From assembly GCF_018403665.1 (NCBI RefSeq), contig NZ_BOVJ01000006.1, positions 1 through 61,146 of the forward strand: a stretch of 61,146 nucleotides of DNA, given 5' to 3'. Shown here in pieces: positions 19,654 through 28,105 of this stretch (positions are counted from its first letter, which is position 1; each line of letters starts with the position of its first letter). The notes beneath the pieces were generated by a model. That model ran no database searches, had not been told where the DNA came from, and was given only the letters and a program-made list of their open reading frames with translations. The translations under genes were made by a program, and so were the position numbers. Source of the stretch: Paenibacillus cisolokensis (GTDB lineage Bacteria; Bacillota; Bacilli; Paenibacillales; Paenibacillaceae).

Positions 19654-19681
19654 CGACCAGAATCGTTCTGGTCGTTTTTTT
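19654..19681 (+). terminator. Intrinsic terminator of the glycoside operon
   Basis: CGACCAGAA (19654-19662), loop TCG, TTCTGGTCG (19666-19674), then seven T. A perfect 9-bp stem 16 bases after the glycerate kinase stop. Confidence 0.92.
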
Positions 19682-19774
19682 ATGCGCTTGGCAGGGATGA
19701 TACCGGTCGCCCATCCGCTCCGCCCCTTCCGTTATTTCCGCTCCGGAAAATGTCGCGGCTGCGATATCCCGGCG

Positions 19775-19808
19775 TACAGGCACTTCTGGGCTTATGCCTA
19801 CATACAAT
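19775..19808 (+). promoter_or_regulatory. Putative mother-cell (SigE/SigK) promoter of sigK
   Basis: GGCAC with AC at 19782-19783, 17 bases, then CATACAAT at 19801-19808. The -10 matches the SigE consensus CATACANT and overlaps the SigK form CATANNNTA. A closely similar sequence occurs at 49033-49068. It lies about 70 bases before the sigK ATG, as expected for mother-cell expression. Confidence 0.65.
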
Positions 19809-19878
19809 GAAGAACGGCTTCTTCGTTGCCGGAACCGGAACAGTTCCCGGCAAATTCTTCATGGGGGTGGGTGGCACG

Positions 19879-20088
19879 ATGCCCGGATTGTTTGCCGCTA
19901 TTGCTTTATTCATCAAGCAGCTGTCGTTGCTCGTTTCGTATGTGAAGAACAACGCTTTTCCGCAGCCGCTTTCCGAAGAAGAGGAATTGAAGCATCTGCA
20001 GTTGATGGCGGAGGGCAACCAGTACTCGCGCAATCTGCTCATCGAGCACAACTTGCGGCTCGTCGCGCATATTGTCAACACGTTGTGA
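19879..20088 (+). CDS. sigK: sigK 5' part (pro-sigma-K N terminus), interrupted
   Basis: It encodes [20 protein letters not shown], the 20-residue pro-sequence with its hydrophobic membrane-association segment, then [20 protein letters not shown] and region 2.1 ([13 protein letters not shown]). At codon 67 the sigma factor sequence ends and the frame stops after three foreign residues (NTL, stop at 20086-20088). Cleavage of pro-SigK after residue 20 is known for B. subtilis. Regions 2.2 to 4.2 are at 37801-38305. Alone this fragment cannot be a sigma factor; it becomes one only after excision of the intervening element. It is not a decayed gene, since both halves are well conserved and rejoin in frame. 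Confidence 0.93.
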   Translation: MPGLFAAIALFIKQLSLLVSYVKNNAFPQPLSEEEELKHLQLMAEGNQYSRNLLIEHNLRLVAHIVNTL

Positions 20089-20095
20089 ACACGAA
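20071..20095 (+). other. attL of the sigK intervening element
   Basis: The sigK sequence ends ATTG-TCAA (TCAA 20075-20078). Three bases further in, GTTGTGAACACGAA (20082-20095) is the exact reverse complement of 37786-37799 at the other end. The crossover is predicted within TCAA, because only that join restores the SigK reading frame with KKF. Confidence 0.85.
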
Positions 20096-20293
20096 CCGAC
20101 GTCAGAAGGAGGGTCGCTTTGTGTGCAGCGGGCGGTTTGTGCGGTGAGGGTGGACAAGCCATCTGGATTGATAAGCTATTCCGAAAGAGGGCCGGCTTAT
20201 CTCCTTCTGGATTTTGAGTGTGTTATGTTATACTGTTGGTAACACTACATGGACGTACCGTTATGACAAGAAGAATTGCTTCCGATAGGAGTG

Positions 20294-20633
20294 AAATGAT
20301 ATCGAAGAGCAGCGATCCATTCAAGCCGATTTTGAAGCGAATCCGGAGCTGAAATTCATGATTGAACAGAGCAGACTGGAATTTCAATCCGGCAAAGCCC
20401 TGAGTACGTCGAAAATACTGAAATATTTTGCAAATCTTAAAGTTGGTGTTTTAACCATGTCTTTGCCCAAAAAGATGGATCAAAAAACGGCTAATGAAAT
20501 TCGTTCCATCTTAACGAAGATGAATATTACGCAAAGCAAAGTGAAAATCAATTTGGATAACCAAACGATTGAAGTCGAGGATGACTATTCCATTGATGAC
20601 ATCCTTGAGTCGGCAGGGGTTTTAACTCCGTAA
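20294..20633 (+). CDS. Antitoxin-like protein upstream of PIN toxin
   Basis: The ORF from ATG 20358 gives 91 residues, but the frame is open from 20294 (DIEEQRSIQADFEANPELKF), so the true start is probably just upstream, lost through a small indel at the ATG near 20288. A short partner directly before a PIN toxin gene is the usual antitoxin place. The visible body includes LSTSKILKYFANLKVG and TIEVEDDYSIDDILES. An in-frame TAA at 20631-20633 precedes QAKRLTDEVKKMREEEWN, which runs to a stop at 20688-20690 touching the toxin ATG. That tail looks like the native antitoxin C terminus, so the TAA may be a C-to-T nonsense change or an error. Confidence 0.55.
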
Positions 20634-20690
20634 CAAGCTAAACGATTGACGGACGAAGTCAAGAAAATGCGCGAGGAAGAATGGAATTAA

Positions 20691-21077
20691 ATGGATGGTT
20701 ATTTACTCGATACCAATATCGCCATTGCAGCTGGTGAGCATGCCGCGTTGGATTTTGTTCGGCAAGCCAGTGACGATCGGATGTCGATTTATTTCTCCGT
20801 CATTACGGAGTGCGAAGTATTCAGCGGGTTGAAATCCGCATACCGCTTACAAGGGATCAAGCTGTTTAATTCACGAAGATGTATTGAGGTAAGTTCCAGT
20901 GTTGCCCGACTTGCCGGGGACATACGCAGGGAACAAAAGTCGAAAGGACGGAAGCTTAAAACGCCGGACACAATTATTATTGCAACTTCTATTGAGCACC
21001 AGCTTGGTCTTGTATCAAGGGACCACGATATGAGTTTTGTTCGGGAAGCATTCGGTTTGCCGCTATTCACGATTTAG
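20691..21077 (+). CDS. PIN-domain toxin (VapC-like)
   Basis: A 128-residue PIN-domain ribonuclease. The acidic metal-binding residues are visible: Asp in GYLLDTNIAIA (residue 7), Glu in VITECEVFSGL (near 43), Asp in TPDTIIIATSIEH (near 97) and Asp in RDHDMSF (near 115). It starts immediately at the stop of the antitoxin frame (TAAATG), so the two are translationally coupled. VapC toxins cleave specific RNAs and are neutralised by their antitoxin. Here the pair may stabilise the sigK element or act in phage defence. It is the first gene of the element after attL. Confidence 0.82.
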   Translation: MDGYLLDTNIAIAAGEHAALDFVRQASDDRMSIYFSVITECEVFSGLKSAYRLQGIKLFNSRRCIEVSSSVARLAGDIRREQKSKGRKLKTPDTIIIATSIEHQLGLVSRDHDMSFVREAFGLPLFTI

Positions 21078-21154
21078 CCAACCCATTGTTATTCCGCCCG
21101 GGATACAGTGGGTTTGTTTCTATATTCGGAATACCAAAAGGAGAACAGACGATC

Positions 21155-21729
21155 ATGGTTTATCGATGCAGAATCGAACTGGATGAGATTGCCCCGAAGA
21201 TTTGGAGGGAGTTTCAATTTCATCCCGATGTGACGTTTCATCAGTGACCAACTCATCGATTTGGTGAAGGCTTGTTACGGCGCCAGCAAAGATATGGAGA
21301 AGTTTCTCGCCGTAAGATTACTGGGTGATGAAGCGGTAGAGTCTCTCTTTCAAGAGTATCGCAAGAAGATTGAGAAGAAGTTTTCCCTGTTCGGGGGGTG
21401 GCAAGTTGAGACTCCAGGAAGCGGAACAAGCGATTTCGGAATTCAAGAGATTGACTGGAAATGCCAGGTACACCCTGGATTTGAAACTGATCTATGTTGA
21501 AAATGGAGTTGATTTCACCCTAAGCTACGGGGATATGGATGAACGCTTCTACTTCAGCATGATGTTCATGTATGCAGATATCATCAATCAGGTGAATGAA
21601 GATGAAACGGCCGAGTTGTTTGACGAATTCGAGGAACGCCTCGAAGCCGTGGTTTTGAAAACAGAAGGGATCGGCAGAGATTTTCATGACCATTTGGCAG
21701 AACTGCATGCACAAATCCGATGGATTTAG
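21155..21729 (+). pseudogene. Internally deleted pRiA4b-ORF3-like/DUF6155 gene
   Basis: It starts after AAAAGGAGA with MVYRCRIELDEIAPKIW, the N terminus of a pRiA4b ORF-3-like domain. The sequence then jumps at about 21243 to LIDLVKACYGASKDMEKFLA of a DUF6155 domain and runs to the end (AELHAQIRWI). The intact relative at 40598-41733, outside the element, shows that about 580 bases are missing here. Two further breaks, T run 21381-21384 and G run 21393-21398, are each explained by one missing base (restores KKFFPVRGGGKLRLQEA, compare NEFFPERGHAKLRLQEA). Function of the family is unknown. Confidence 0.75.
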
Positions 21730-21867
21730 GGGAGCGGCATGATGCGAAGAAGGCGGAAAGAGCAGCGGATCAATCACAAAACGGAGTTCGCGGAGCAGAT
21801 TGGTTGGAGTCCATTGATGTGAAGTTGATTATCGAATCATAAAGAAATGTTCGGGCAGGGGGTACCG

Positions 21868-22163
21868 GTGAAACGTTCTTCAAGACGGACGATGATTAAA
21901 CTGTATGCTCAAGCGGTGATTTCGGAACTTCAACAATTAGGTTATCCCAACGATCAAGCCAAAGCAGTCTTTTTTCGACACTATCGGGACATGAAATGTT
22001 TATTTGGTCTTGAGCAGAATGTACGCGATTTTGCAAAGATGATTGATGATTTGAACGTGCCATGCAGAGGAAGCATGACCTGAATGATCCGAATTCAATT
22101 GCTGTTGGACATCTAAACCACTTGGCTAAAACATACATCCTTAAGCATAAAAGCAACAAATGA
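21868..22163 (+). CDS. Small hypothetical protein
   Basis: GTG 21868 is followed by KRSSRRTMIKLYAQAVISEL and FRHYRDMKCLFGLEQNVRDF. One extra A near 22071 would join this to NDPNSIAVGHLNHLAKTYIL, giving about 98 residues and ending at 22161-22163. It is basic at the N terminus and otherwise helical. No family recognised. It sits between the deleted DUF6155 gene and the HNH nuclease gene. Start and repair are uncertain; ATG 21847 and ATG 21892 are alternatives. About 270 bases of unassigned sequence follow. Confidence 0.4.
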
Positions 22164-22437
22164 GCGGGATGAACAAGTCGATGCGGCGGCAGTTCAAAAA
22201 GCTGATTTCTTACTGGAAACTCTTCGAAAGAAGGTTCTAAACATACTATTTTCGATGCTGATGGTTTCAATACTCGTTATGGCAAGCTTTTGTTGATCGG
22301 GAATTATGTAAATCAAACTAAATCTAAAACAAATTGTCACTTTGTCTGCATAACGAGTTGAGGATACCGTATCATCAGATACCTTCTAATGTGATAGACG
22401 CTCGTTTACCGATACTTTATCGAGACGGTGATGAACA

Positions 22438-23366
22438 TTGAAGATGTACGTCGGCGTTACTGATTATGATTGGTTTATGACTTTGAAGCAGGCACACTGT
22501 GATGAAGTGAATTTCTGGAAACCGGGTGGAAATACTAATTTTAAAGCTTTGGACGAAGGGGATTTATTTCTGTTTAAATTACATAGCCCTCGAGATTTTA
22601 TAGTTGGCGGAGGAATATTTTTAAAGTTTTCAATATTACCTTCTTCATTAGCATGGGAAGCATTTGGAATAGCCAATGGAGCCAGAAGTTTGATTGAGTT
22701 AAATAACAGAGTCTATAAATACAAAAAGACGAATCGATTATCAGATCCGGATCCTCAAATTGGATGTATCATTTTATCAATGCCTTTTTATTTTGATGAG
22801 GATGACTGGATTCCTGTACCGGGAAACTGGAGTCGGAACATAGTCCAAGGTAAGACTTATGATACTTCCGATTATTACGGAATGCTGCTATATCAACAAG
22901 TACAGGTAAAGCTAAGTAATCAGAAAGTTAACTCATATGTAGTCAGAGAAGTTTCCATGGATAGTAGATATGGGAAAAAACAAATGATTAAACCAAGAAT
23001 AGGGCAAGGTACTTTTAAGGTTCTAATTACGGATGCCTACCGTAGAAGATGTGCAATAACTGGAGAAAAAACGTTACCGGTATTAGAAGCCGCTCATATT
23101 AAACCTTATAGCCTTGATGGCCCTCATGAAATTAATAATGGGCTTCTGCTAAGAAGGGATTTTCATACTTTGTTTGATCGAGGATATATAACCATAGATA
23201 AAAATTTTACTGTTGAAGTAAGTCGCCGTATTAAAGAAGACTTTGGGAATGGTAAGGAGTATTACGCGCACCATGGCAAAAATTGATTATATTGCCGGAA
23301 AGGCGAGAACAATTGCCAGATCCAAATTATTTGGAGTGGCATAATGAGAATGTATATTTAGGGTGA
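22438..23366 (+). CDS. HNH endonuclease (predicted restriction nuclease)
   Basis: Repaired to 309 residues by adding one base to A run 23278-23282. This replaces an early stop with the typical HNH tail HGKKLILLPE...DPNYLEWHNENVYLG, stop 23364-23366. The nuclease motif is AITGEKTLPVLEAAHIKPYS, then HEINNGLLLRRDFHTLFDRG, giving His, Asn and His. The N-terminal 180 residues (MYVGVTDYDWFMTLKQAHCD onward) form a separate domain that could recognise modified or foreign DNA; this is inference. It is a stand-alone gene within the defence cargo. Start is TTG 22438 or ATG 22444. Confidence 0.82.
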
Positions 23367-23464
23367 CTGCTCTGAAATCCTCGCCAAAGGTCGCAACTCT
23401 ATGCTCGCTGTCGGTACATGCTTGCGAAAAACATTTCGTCGTGGACAAAGTCATTTTTAGCAAT

Positions 23465-23508
23465 AAAAACACTGCAATCTCATTGTGATGCGCAGTGCTT
23501 TTTTGTTT
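23465..23508 (+). terminator. Bidirectional-type terminator hairpin
   Basis: AAAAACACTGC pairs with GCAGTGCTTTTTT around a loop of about 16 bases. Located between the HNH nuclease and the Fic gene, it can serve either strand. Confidence 0.7.
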
Positions 23509-23566
23509 TATAAAATTTGCGGCAAAATAGCGGCAATGATACAATGTTGTTAAGGATGGTGATTTG

Positions 23567-24687
23567 ATGTTCAAACCCAAATATTCCATTACGGATCACA
23601 TAGCTTGTAAACTCATGGACATACAACAAGCTTGTACTGTTGTTGACTTGCTCCCGTTACCTGCATCAATCTTGGATTTATTAAAAAAAGAGTCGATGGA
23701 AAAGACCGTTATTCTTTCAACGAAGATCGAAGGGAATACACTTGATGAGGCGGAAAAACGAAAGTACCTTTATAAAGACAGCAATCATGACGAGGAACAA
23801 GAAGTTTACAACTTAATGAAGGCATTGGAATACCTTGACGAAGCTGAAAAACGACAACTACCAGTCACAGAAGAGTTCATTAAAAAACTGCATGCCATCA
23901 TTCGCATTTCGCACGGCCGGAGACCCCGCATTAGTGAATATCGAGAAGTGCAAAATCAGGTTGGCAGCCGGAATGCTTCCGGATTCTATCTGCCACCAGA
24001 GTGGAAGGATGTTCCTTCTTTGATGGAGGATCTGGTAGCTTGGATTAACTCGCCGGAAACCTACGCAATACCTGTCCCGATCAAAGCAGGAATCTTTATG
24101 TGGCAATTTTTGACGATCCATCCTTATATGGATGGGAATGGCCGTACCGCCCGCATGTTAGCCACTTATCTTCTTCGCCGCGGCGGGTTTGGATTAAAGG
24201 GTTTGTTTGTGCTTGAAAACTTTTACGATCGGAATATAGCAGAGTACTATCGCAGGCTCCAATTAGGGCTTCATCACAATTATTACTTCGGTCGAAATGA
24301 GGCGGATTTGACTCCATGGCTTGAGTTTTTATTGAAGGTTTGGCAGAAGTATTCCAGGAAGCTGCCGCGATTGTAGGAGAAAAATCTGCCCAAATAATGA
24401 AGGTTGAACCGGAGCTGATTCGTAAGCTAGACCCGCAACAGAGAATGGTATTTGCCCAACTCACTTTTAAGCAAAATGTTATTACAACAAGTGAGTTGCG
24501 GGAACTGCTTCGAATGTCAGATCGATCCATTAGGGAGAAAGTTAATCGCTGGCGGGAAGAAGGTTTTATCGAACCTCGAGACCAAGAAGCAAAAAGAGTT
24601 CGATCCGTAAAACTGACGAGAGAGTATGAGGAGTTAGCGCAGGAGATTCGTAAGGCACCAGAACAATTTCCGCATTTTATCAAATGA
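23567..24687 (+). CDS. Fic-family protein (AMP-transferase type)
   Basis: Repaired to 373 residues by adding one base in T run 24326-24330, joining WLEFF to IEGLAEVFQEAAAIVGEK. The Fic active-site motif is HPYMDGNGRTAR at residues 185-196, with catalytic His185. An inhibitory helix motif of type [S/T]xxxE[G/N] is present as STKIEGN at 51-57, so activity is likely self-restrained. A winged-helix domain closes the protein (LRMSDRSIREKVNRWREEGF). Fic enzymes usually transfer AMP to target proteins; targets here are unknown. A short copy of its C-terminal coding sequence lies outside the element at 41743-41784. Confidence 0.88.
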
Positions 24688-24936
24688 TTACCGTTGGAAC
24701 ATATATTCGCTAACAATATCCCCTCACATTTTACGATATATAATAAAATAAGGAACGTATGATACGTGGGAACAAAATGGCAGGAATCAAATAATGTTTT
24801 GTCGAAACATAGGTTCTTGAGGCTTATTTAACTGCGACCATTTTGGTCTAAATTCCTATAAGGATTTTCATGGATATTCCATTGGAAATATACATTATAT
24901 TTTTTTATAGAAAAAGGACTTCTTAGGAGAATAACG

Positions 24937-26895
24937 ATGATTAACATTAGAAAACTTGAATCTGAATTGTGGGAATCCGCAGACCTATTGCGTCAAGGTT
25001 CTAAGCTGACGTCTAACGAGTATTGCATGCCAGTTCTCGGGATCATATTCCTGCGTTATGCGTACAGCCGTTTTAAGGCAGTGGAAGCAGAGATCTTGAA
25101 GGATCGTCCTGTTCGCGCGGGACGTGTTCTTCCAGTTGAGCCTAACGATTTTAAAACTAAAAATGCATTGTATTTACCGGAAAAAGCAAGATATGACTAC
25201 CTTCTTAATCTGCCTGATGATGCGGATTTAGGCAAAGCAGTAAATGAAGCCATGGAACTTATTGAAGAGCAGAGCTCCCAACTCATTGGCGTACTTCCGA
25301 AAACTTATACCTCTTTCCATAACGATCTTTTACGGGAACTGCTTCGCATTTTTAATAACAAGACACTGGACGAAGTAGGCGGCGACATTATCGGCCGTAT
25401 TTATGAATATTTTCTAAGTAAATTTGCTCCCGCAGTAGCCTCAGATGATGGGGTGTTCTTTACACCCAAATCACTCGTACAGATGATTGTCAATGTTATT
25501 GAACCGAAGCGCGGCATCCTGCTTGATCCGGCTTGCGGCAGCGGGGGCATGTTTGTCCAAACTGGGGATTTTGTTAATGCTAGTGGTACTAGCGCTAATA
25601 GTGCCATGACCTTCTATGGGCAAGAAAAAGTAGAATACAACGCAAAATTGTGTCTCATGAATATGGCGGTACATGGATTAAATGGAAAGATCAAATCTGG
25701 CGACGAAGCTAATACTTTTTATAACGACGCACATAATCTCGAAGGCAAATGCGACTATGTCATGGCAAATCCGCCGTTTAATGTAGATAAAGTGAAAGCC
25801 GAGAGTACCTTGAACGCCGGCCGATTACCGTTTGGACTTCCAGGGGTGAATGATAAAAAGGAAGTCTCCAATGCCAACTATCTGTGGATTTCTTATTTTT
25901 ATGCTTACCTTAATGAAACCGGCAGAGCAGGTTTTGTCATGGCTTCTTCTGCTACGGATAGCGGCGGTAAAGATAGAGAAATCCGCAAACAATTGCTGGA
26001 AACGGGCGATGTTGATGTCATGATTTCTGTTGGTAATAACTTCTTTTATACCAAATCTTTGCCTTGTACCTTATGGTTCTTTGACAGATCAAAGAAAGAC
26101 GACATTCGCGACAAGGTATTGTTTATTGATGCCCGGAATTACTTTACTGTGGTAGATCGGACATTAAATGAATGGAGCCGATGGCAGCTTAAAAACCTGA
26201 CTGCAATCGTTTGGCTCTACCGCGGTGAAACGGAGAAATATATAAATCTGCTTGCTGAATATAAACAAGAAATCCAAGAACGGCTTTCTACATTGTTGAC
26301 GATGATGGAAAATGACCTTTTACTGTTGGAGCGATTCGCTGATCCGCTCAAGGCATTAATAAAAGAAATTAAATCTGCAGTAAACAAAGCACATTCACTA
26401 CAGGATTTGTATGGATTAAATGACTTGCTCAAGAAATATGTATCTACTCTGAATGAGCAGTCAAAAGCCCTTCTCTCTTATGGTGATGGATTGGAAAAAG
26501 CGGAAGCAAAAGATTTCGCGAAAGTTATCATGGATACAGTCTCAACCTGGGCACAGTTTAAAAAGACGGTATCCGCTGCTTTTGAATCCACGGTAGCCGA
26601 AATCAAAGAATGTCGCACGATTATCAAGGAAGCAAAGTGGTTGACGGACAAATTCGGTGATGGGGTTTACCAGGATGTGCTTGGTCTGTGTAAGCAAGCT
26701 TCGCTTTCAGACATTGAAGAGAAAAATTACTCTCTGACTCCTGGGGCGTATGTGGGTGTTGCGCCAATTAAGGAAGACGATGAAAATTTTGCTGAAAGAA
26801 TGATTGAAATCCATAACGAACTTCGGTCTTTGCAGGCAGAGGCGAATGACTTGATGGAAACTATTTCGGCTAATTTTGAGAGGTTAGGATTATGA
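24937..26895 (+). CDS. hsdM: Type I restriction-modification methyltransferase subunit
   Basis: A 652-residue N6-adenine methyltransferase. The N-terminal HsdM helical domain (SELWESADLLRQGSKLTSNE) is followed by the SAM-binding motif LLDPACGSGGMFVQTGDF near 190 and the catalytic NPPF in CDYVMANPPFNVDK near 280. The C-terminal 200 residues are coiled-coil-like and longer than in many relatives. AGGAG lies upstream of ATG 24937. The stop overlaps the hsdS start by 4 bases (ATGA). With HsdS it methylates the recognition site; with HsdR it forms the restriction complex. Confidence 0.93.
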   Translation: MINIRKLESELWESADLLRQGSKLTSNEYCMPVLGIIFLRYAYSRFKAVEAEILKDRPVRAGRVLPVEPNDFKTKNALYLPEKARYDYLLNLPDDADLGKAVNEAMELIEEQSSQLIGVLPKTYTSFHNDLLRELLRIFNNKTLDEVGGDIIGRIYEYFLSKFAPAVASDDGVFFTPKSLVQMIVNVIEPKRGILLDPACGSGGMFVQTGDFVNASGTSANSAMTFYGQEKVEYNAKLCLMNMAVHGLNGKIKSGDEANTFYNDAHNLEGKCDYVMANPPFNVDKVKAESTLNAGRLPFGLPGVNDKKEVSNANYLWISYFYAYLNETGRAGFVMASSATDSGGKDREIRKQLLETGDVDVMISVGNNFFYTKSLPCTLWFFDRSKKDDIRDKVLFIDARNYFTVVDRTLNEWSRWQLKNLTAIVWLYRGETEKYINLLAEYKQEIQERLSTLLTMMENDLLLLERFADPLKALIKEIKSAVNKAHSLQDLYGLNDLLKKYVSTLNEQSKALLSYGDGLEKAEAKDFAKVIMDTVSTWAQFKKTVSAAFESTVAEIKECRTIIKEAKWLTDKFGDGVYQDVLGLCKQASLSDIEEKNYSLTPGAYVGVAPIKEDDENFAERMIEIHNELRSLQAEANDLMETISANFERLGL

Positions 26896-28091
26896 TATGG
26901 GAAACAATTACTGCAACAGAATTTTGTGATTCCGTACGGGATGGTACACATGATACACCAAAGCAAGCATCAATCGGCAAGCCTCTTATAACATCGAAAC
27001 ATATAAAAAATGGACAAATTTTGGTTGAGCACGCTTATTTAATTACCGAACAAGACTTTGAAAATATTAACAAACGCAGCAAAGTAGAAAAATGGGATGT
27101 TTTAATGTCAATGATAGGAACAATAGGTGAAGCTGCAGTTGTTAAAGATGATCCGGACTATGCAATAAAAAATATTGCACTCTTTAAGTGTGGGGACGAA
27201 ACTAAGGCAAAATGGTTATACTATTTTCTTTGTAGTAATATGGGGAAAGGACAATTGTTTGGAAATCAAAAGGGCTCTAGTCAACAATTTGTGTCCTTAA
27301 CGCAATTACGTCAGTTACAAATTCCTAATCCCCCCAGGACTACTCAATTAAAAATAACAAACGTTCTCTCAGCCTACGATGACCTTATAGAAAACAACCA
27401 AAAACAAATCAAATTACTTGAAGAAGCTGCTATGCGACTGTATAAAGAATGGTTTGTAAAATTGCGGTTTCCGGGATACGAGAGAACGAAAATTGTAGAT
27501 GGTGTTCCGGAGGGATGGACATTATGCAAACTACAAGATGTGATTGAGTTTAATCCAGTAACAAAACTAAATAAAAATCAACCTAAAAAATCTCTTCCTA
27601 TGGCTGCATTAAATACAAGTACAATGATAGTAGATGAATCATTGATAGTCGAGACTACTTCTAACTCTGGCAGCAAATTTCAGAATGGAGATACATTATT
27701 AGCGAGAATTACCCCATGCCTTGAAAATGGGAAAACAGCGTTTGTTAACTTTCTTAATCCAGAAGAAAAAGCAGTTGGGTCGACAGAATTTATCGTTATG
27801 AGATCAATAAAGTTAAATCCTTTCATGGTATATTGTCTTGCAAGAGATGATAATTTTAGACAACTAGCGATTAAAAGTATGTCAGGGGCAGACGGTCGAC
27901 AAAGAGTGAAGGTAGAAGATCTGAAAAATGCTGACTTTCTTTTGCCACCTAATCACTTAATTGAAAGTTGCATTAATCATATGGAACCCATATTTAATAA
28001 AATTAAGACCCTCAATAAACAGTGTTATCTACTCCGCCAAGCCCGAGACAAACTACTCCCTAGATTAATAAGCGAAGAAATTGAAGTATAA
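26892..28091 (+). CDS. hsdS: Type I restriction-modification specificity subunit
   Basis: A 399-residue HsdS with two target-recognition domains, each followed by a conserved helix. The first half ends QLRQLQIPNPPRTTQLKITN and VLSAYDDLIENNQKQIKLLE. The second starts near PEGWTLCKLQDVIEFNPVTK and ends INHMEPIFNKIKTLNKQCYL. It recognises the split DNA target and bridges HsdM and HsdR. Unlike its neighbours it needs no frame repair. Only one hsdS is present, so no sign of specificity shuffling. Confidence 0.92.
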   Translation: MIWETITATEFCDSVRDGTHDTPKQASIGKPLITSKHIKNGQILVEHAYLITEQDFENINKRSKVEKWDVLMSMIGTIGEAAVVKDDPDYAIKNIALFKCGDETKAKWLYYFLCSNMGKGQLFGNQKGSSQQFVSLTQLRQLQIPNPPRTTQLKITNVLSAYDDLIENNQKQIKLLEEAAMRLYKEWFVKLRFPGYERTKIVDGVPEGWTLCKLQDVIEFNPVTKLNKNQPKKSLPMAALNTSTMIVDESLIVETTSNSGSKFQNGDTLLARITPCLENGKTAFVNFLNPEEKAVGSTEFIVMRSIKLNPFMVYCLARDDNFRQLAIKSMSGADGRQRVKVEDLKNADFLLPPNHLIESCINHMEPIFNKIKTLNKQCYLLRQARDKLLPRLISEEIEV

Positions 28092-28105
28092 AGGGGGTAA
28101 ATCCA

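Noticed and set aside
19879-20088. sigK as a simple pseudogene
   Set aside because: Both halves are conserved, the break coincides with att-like sequences, and joining restores the frame exactly.
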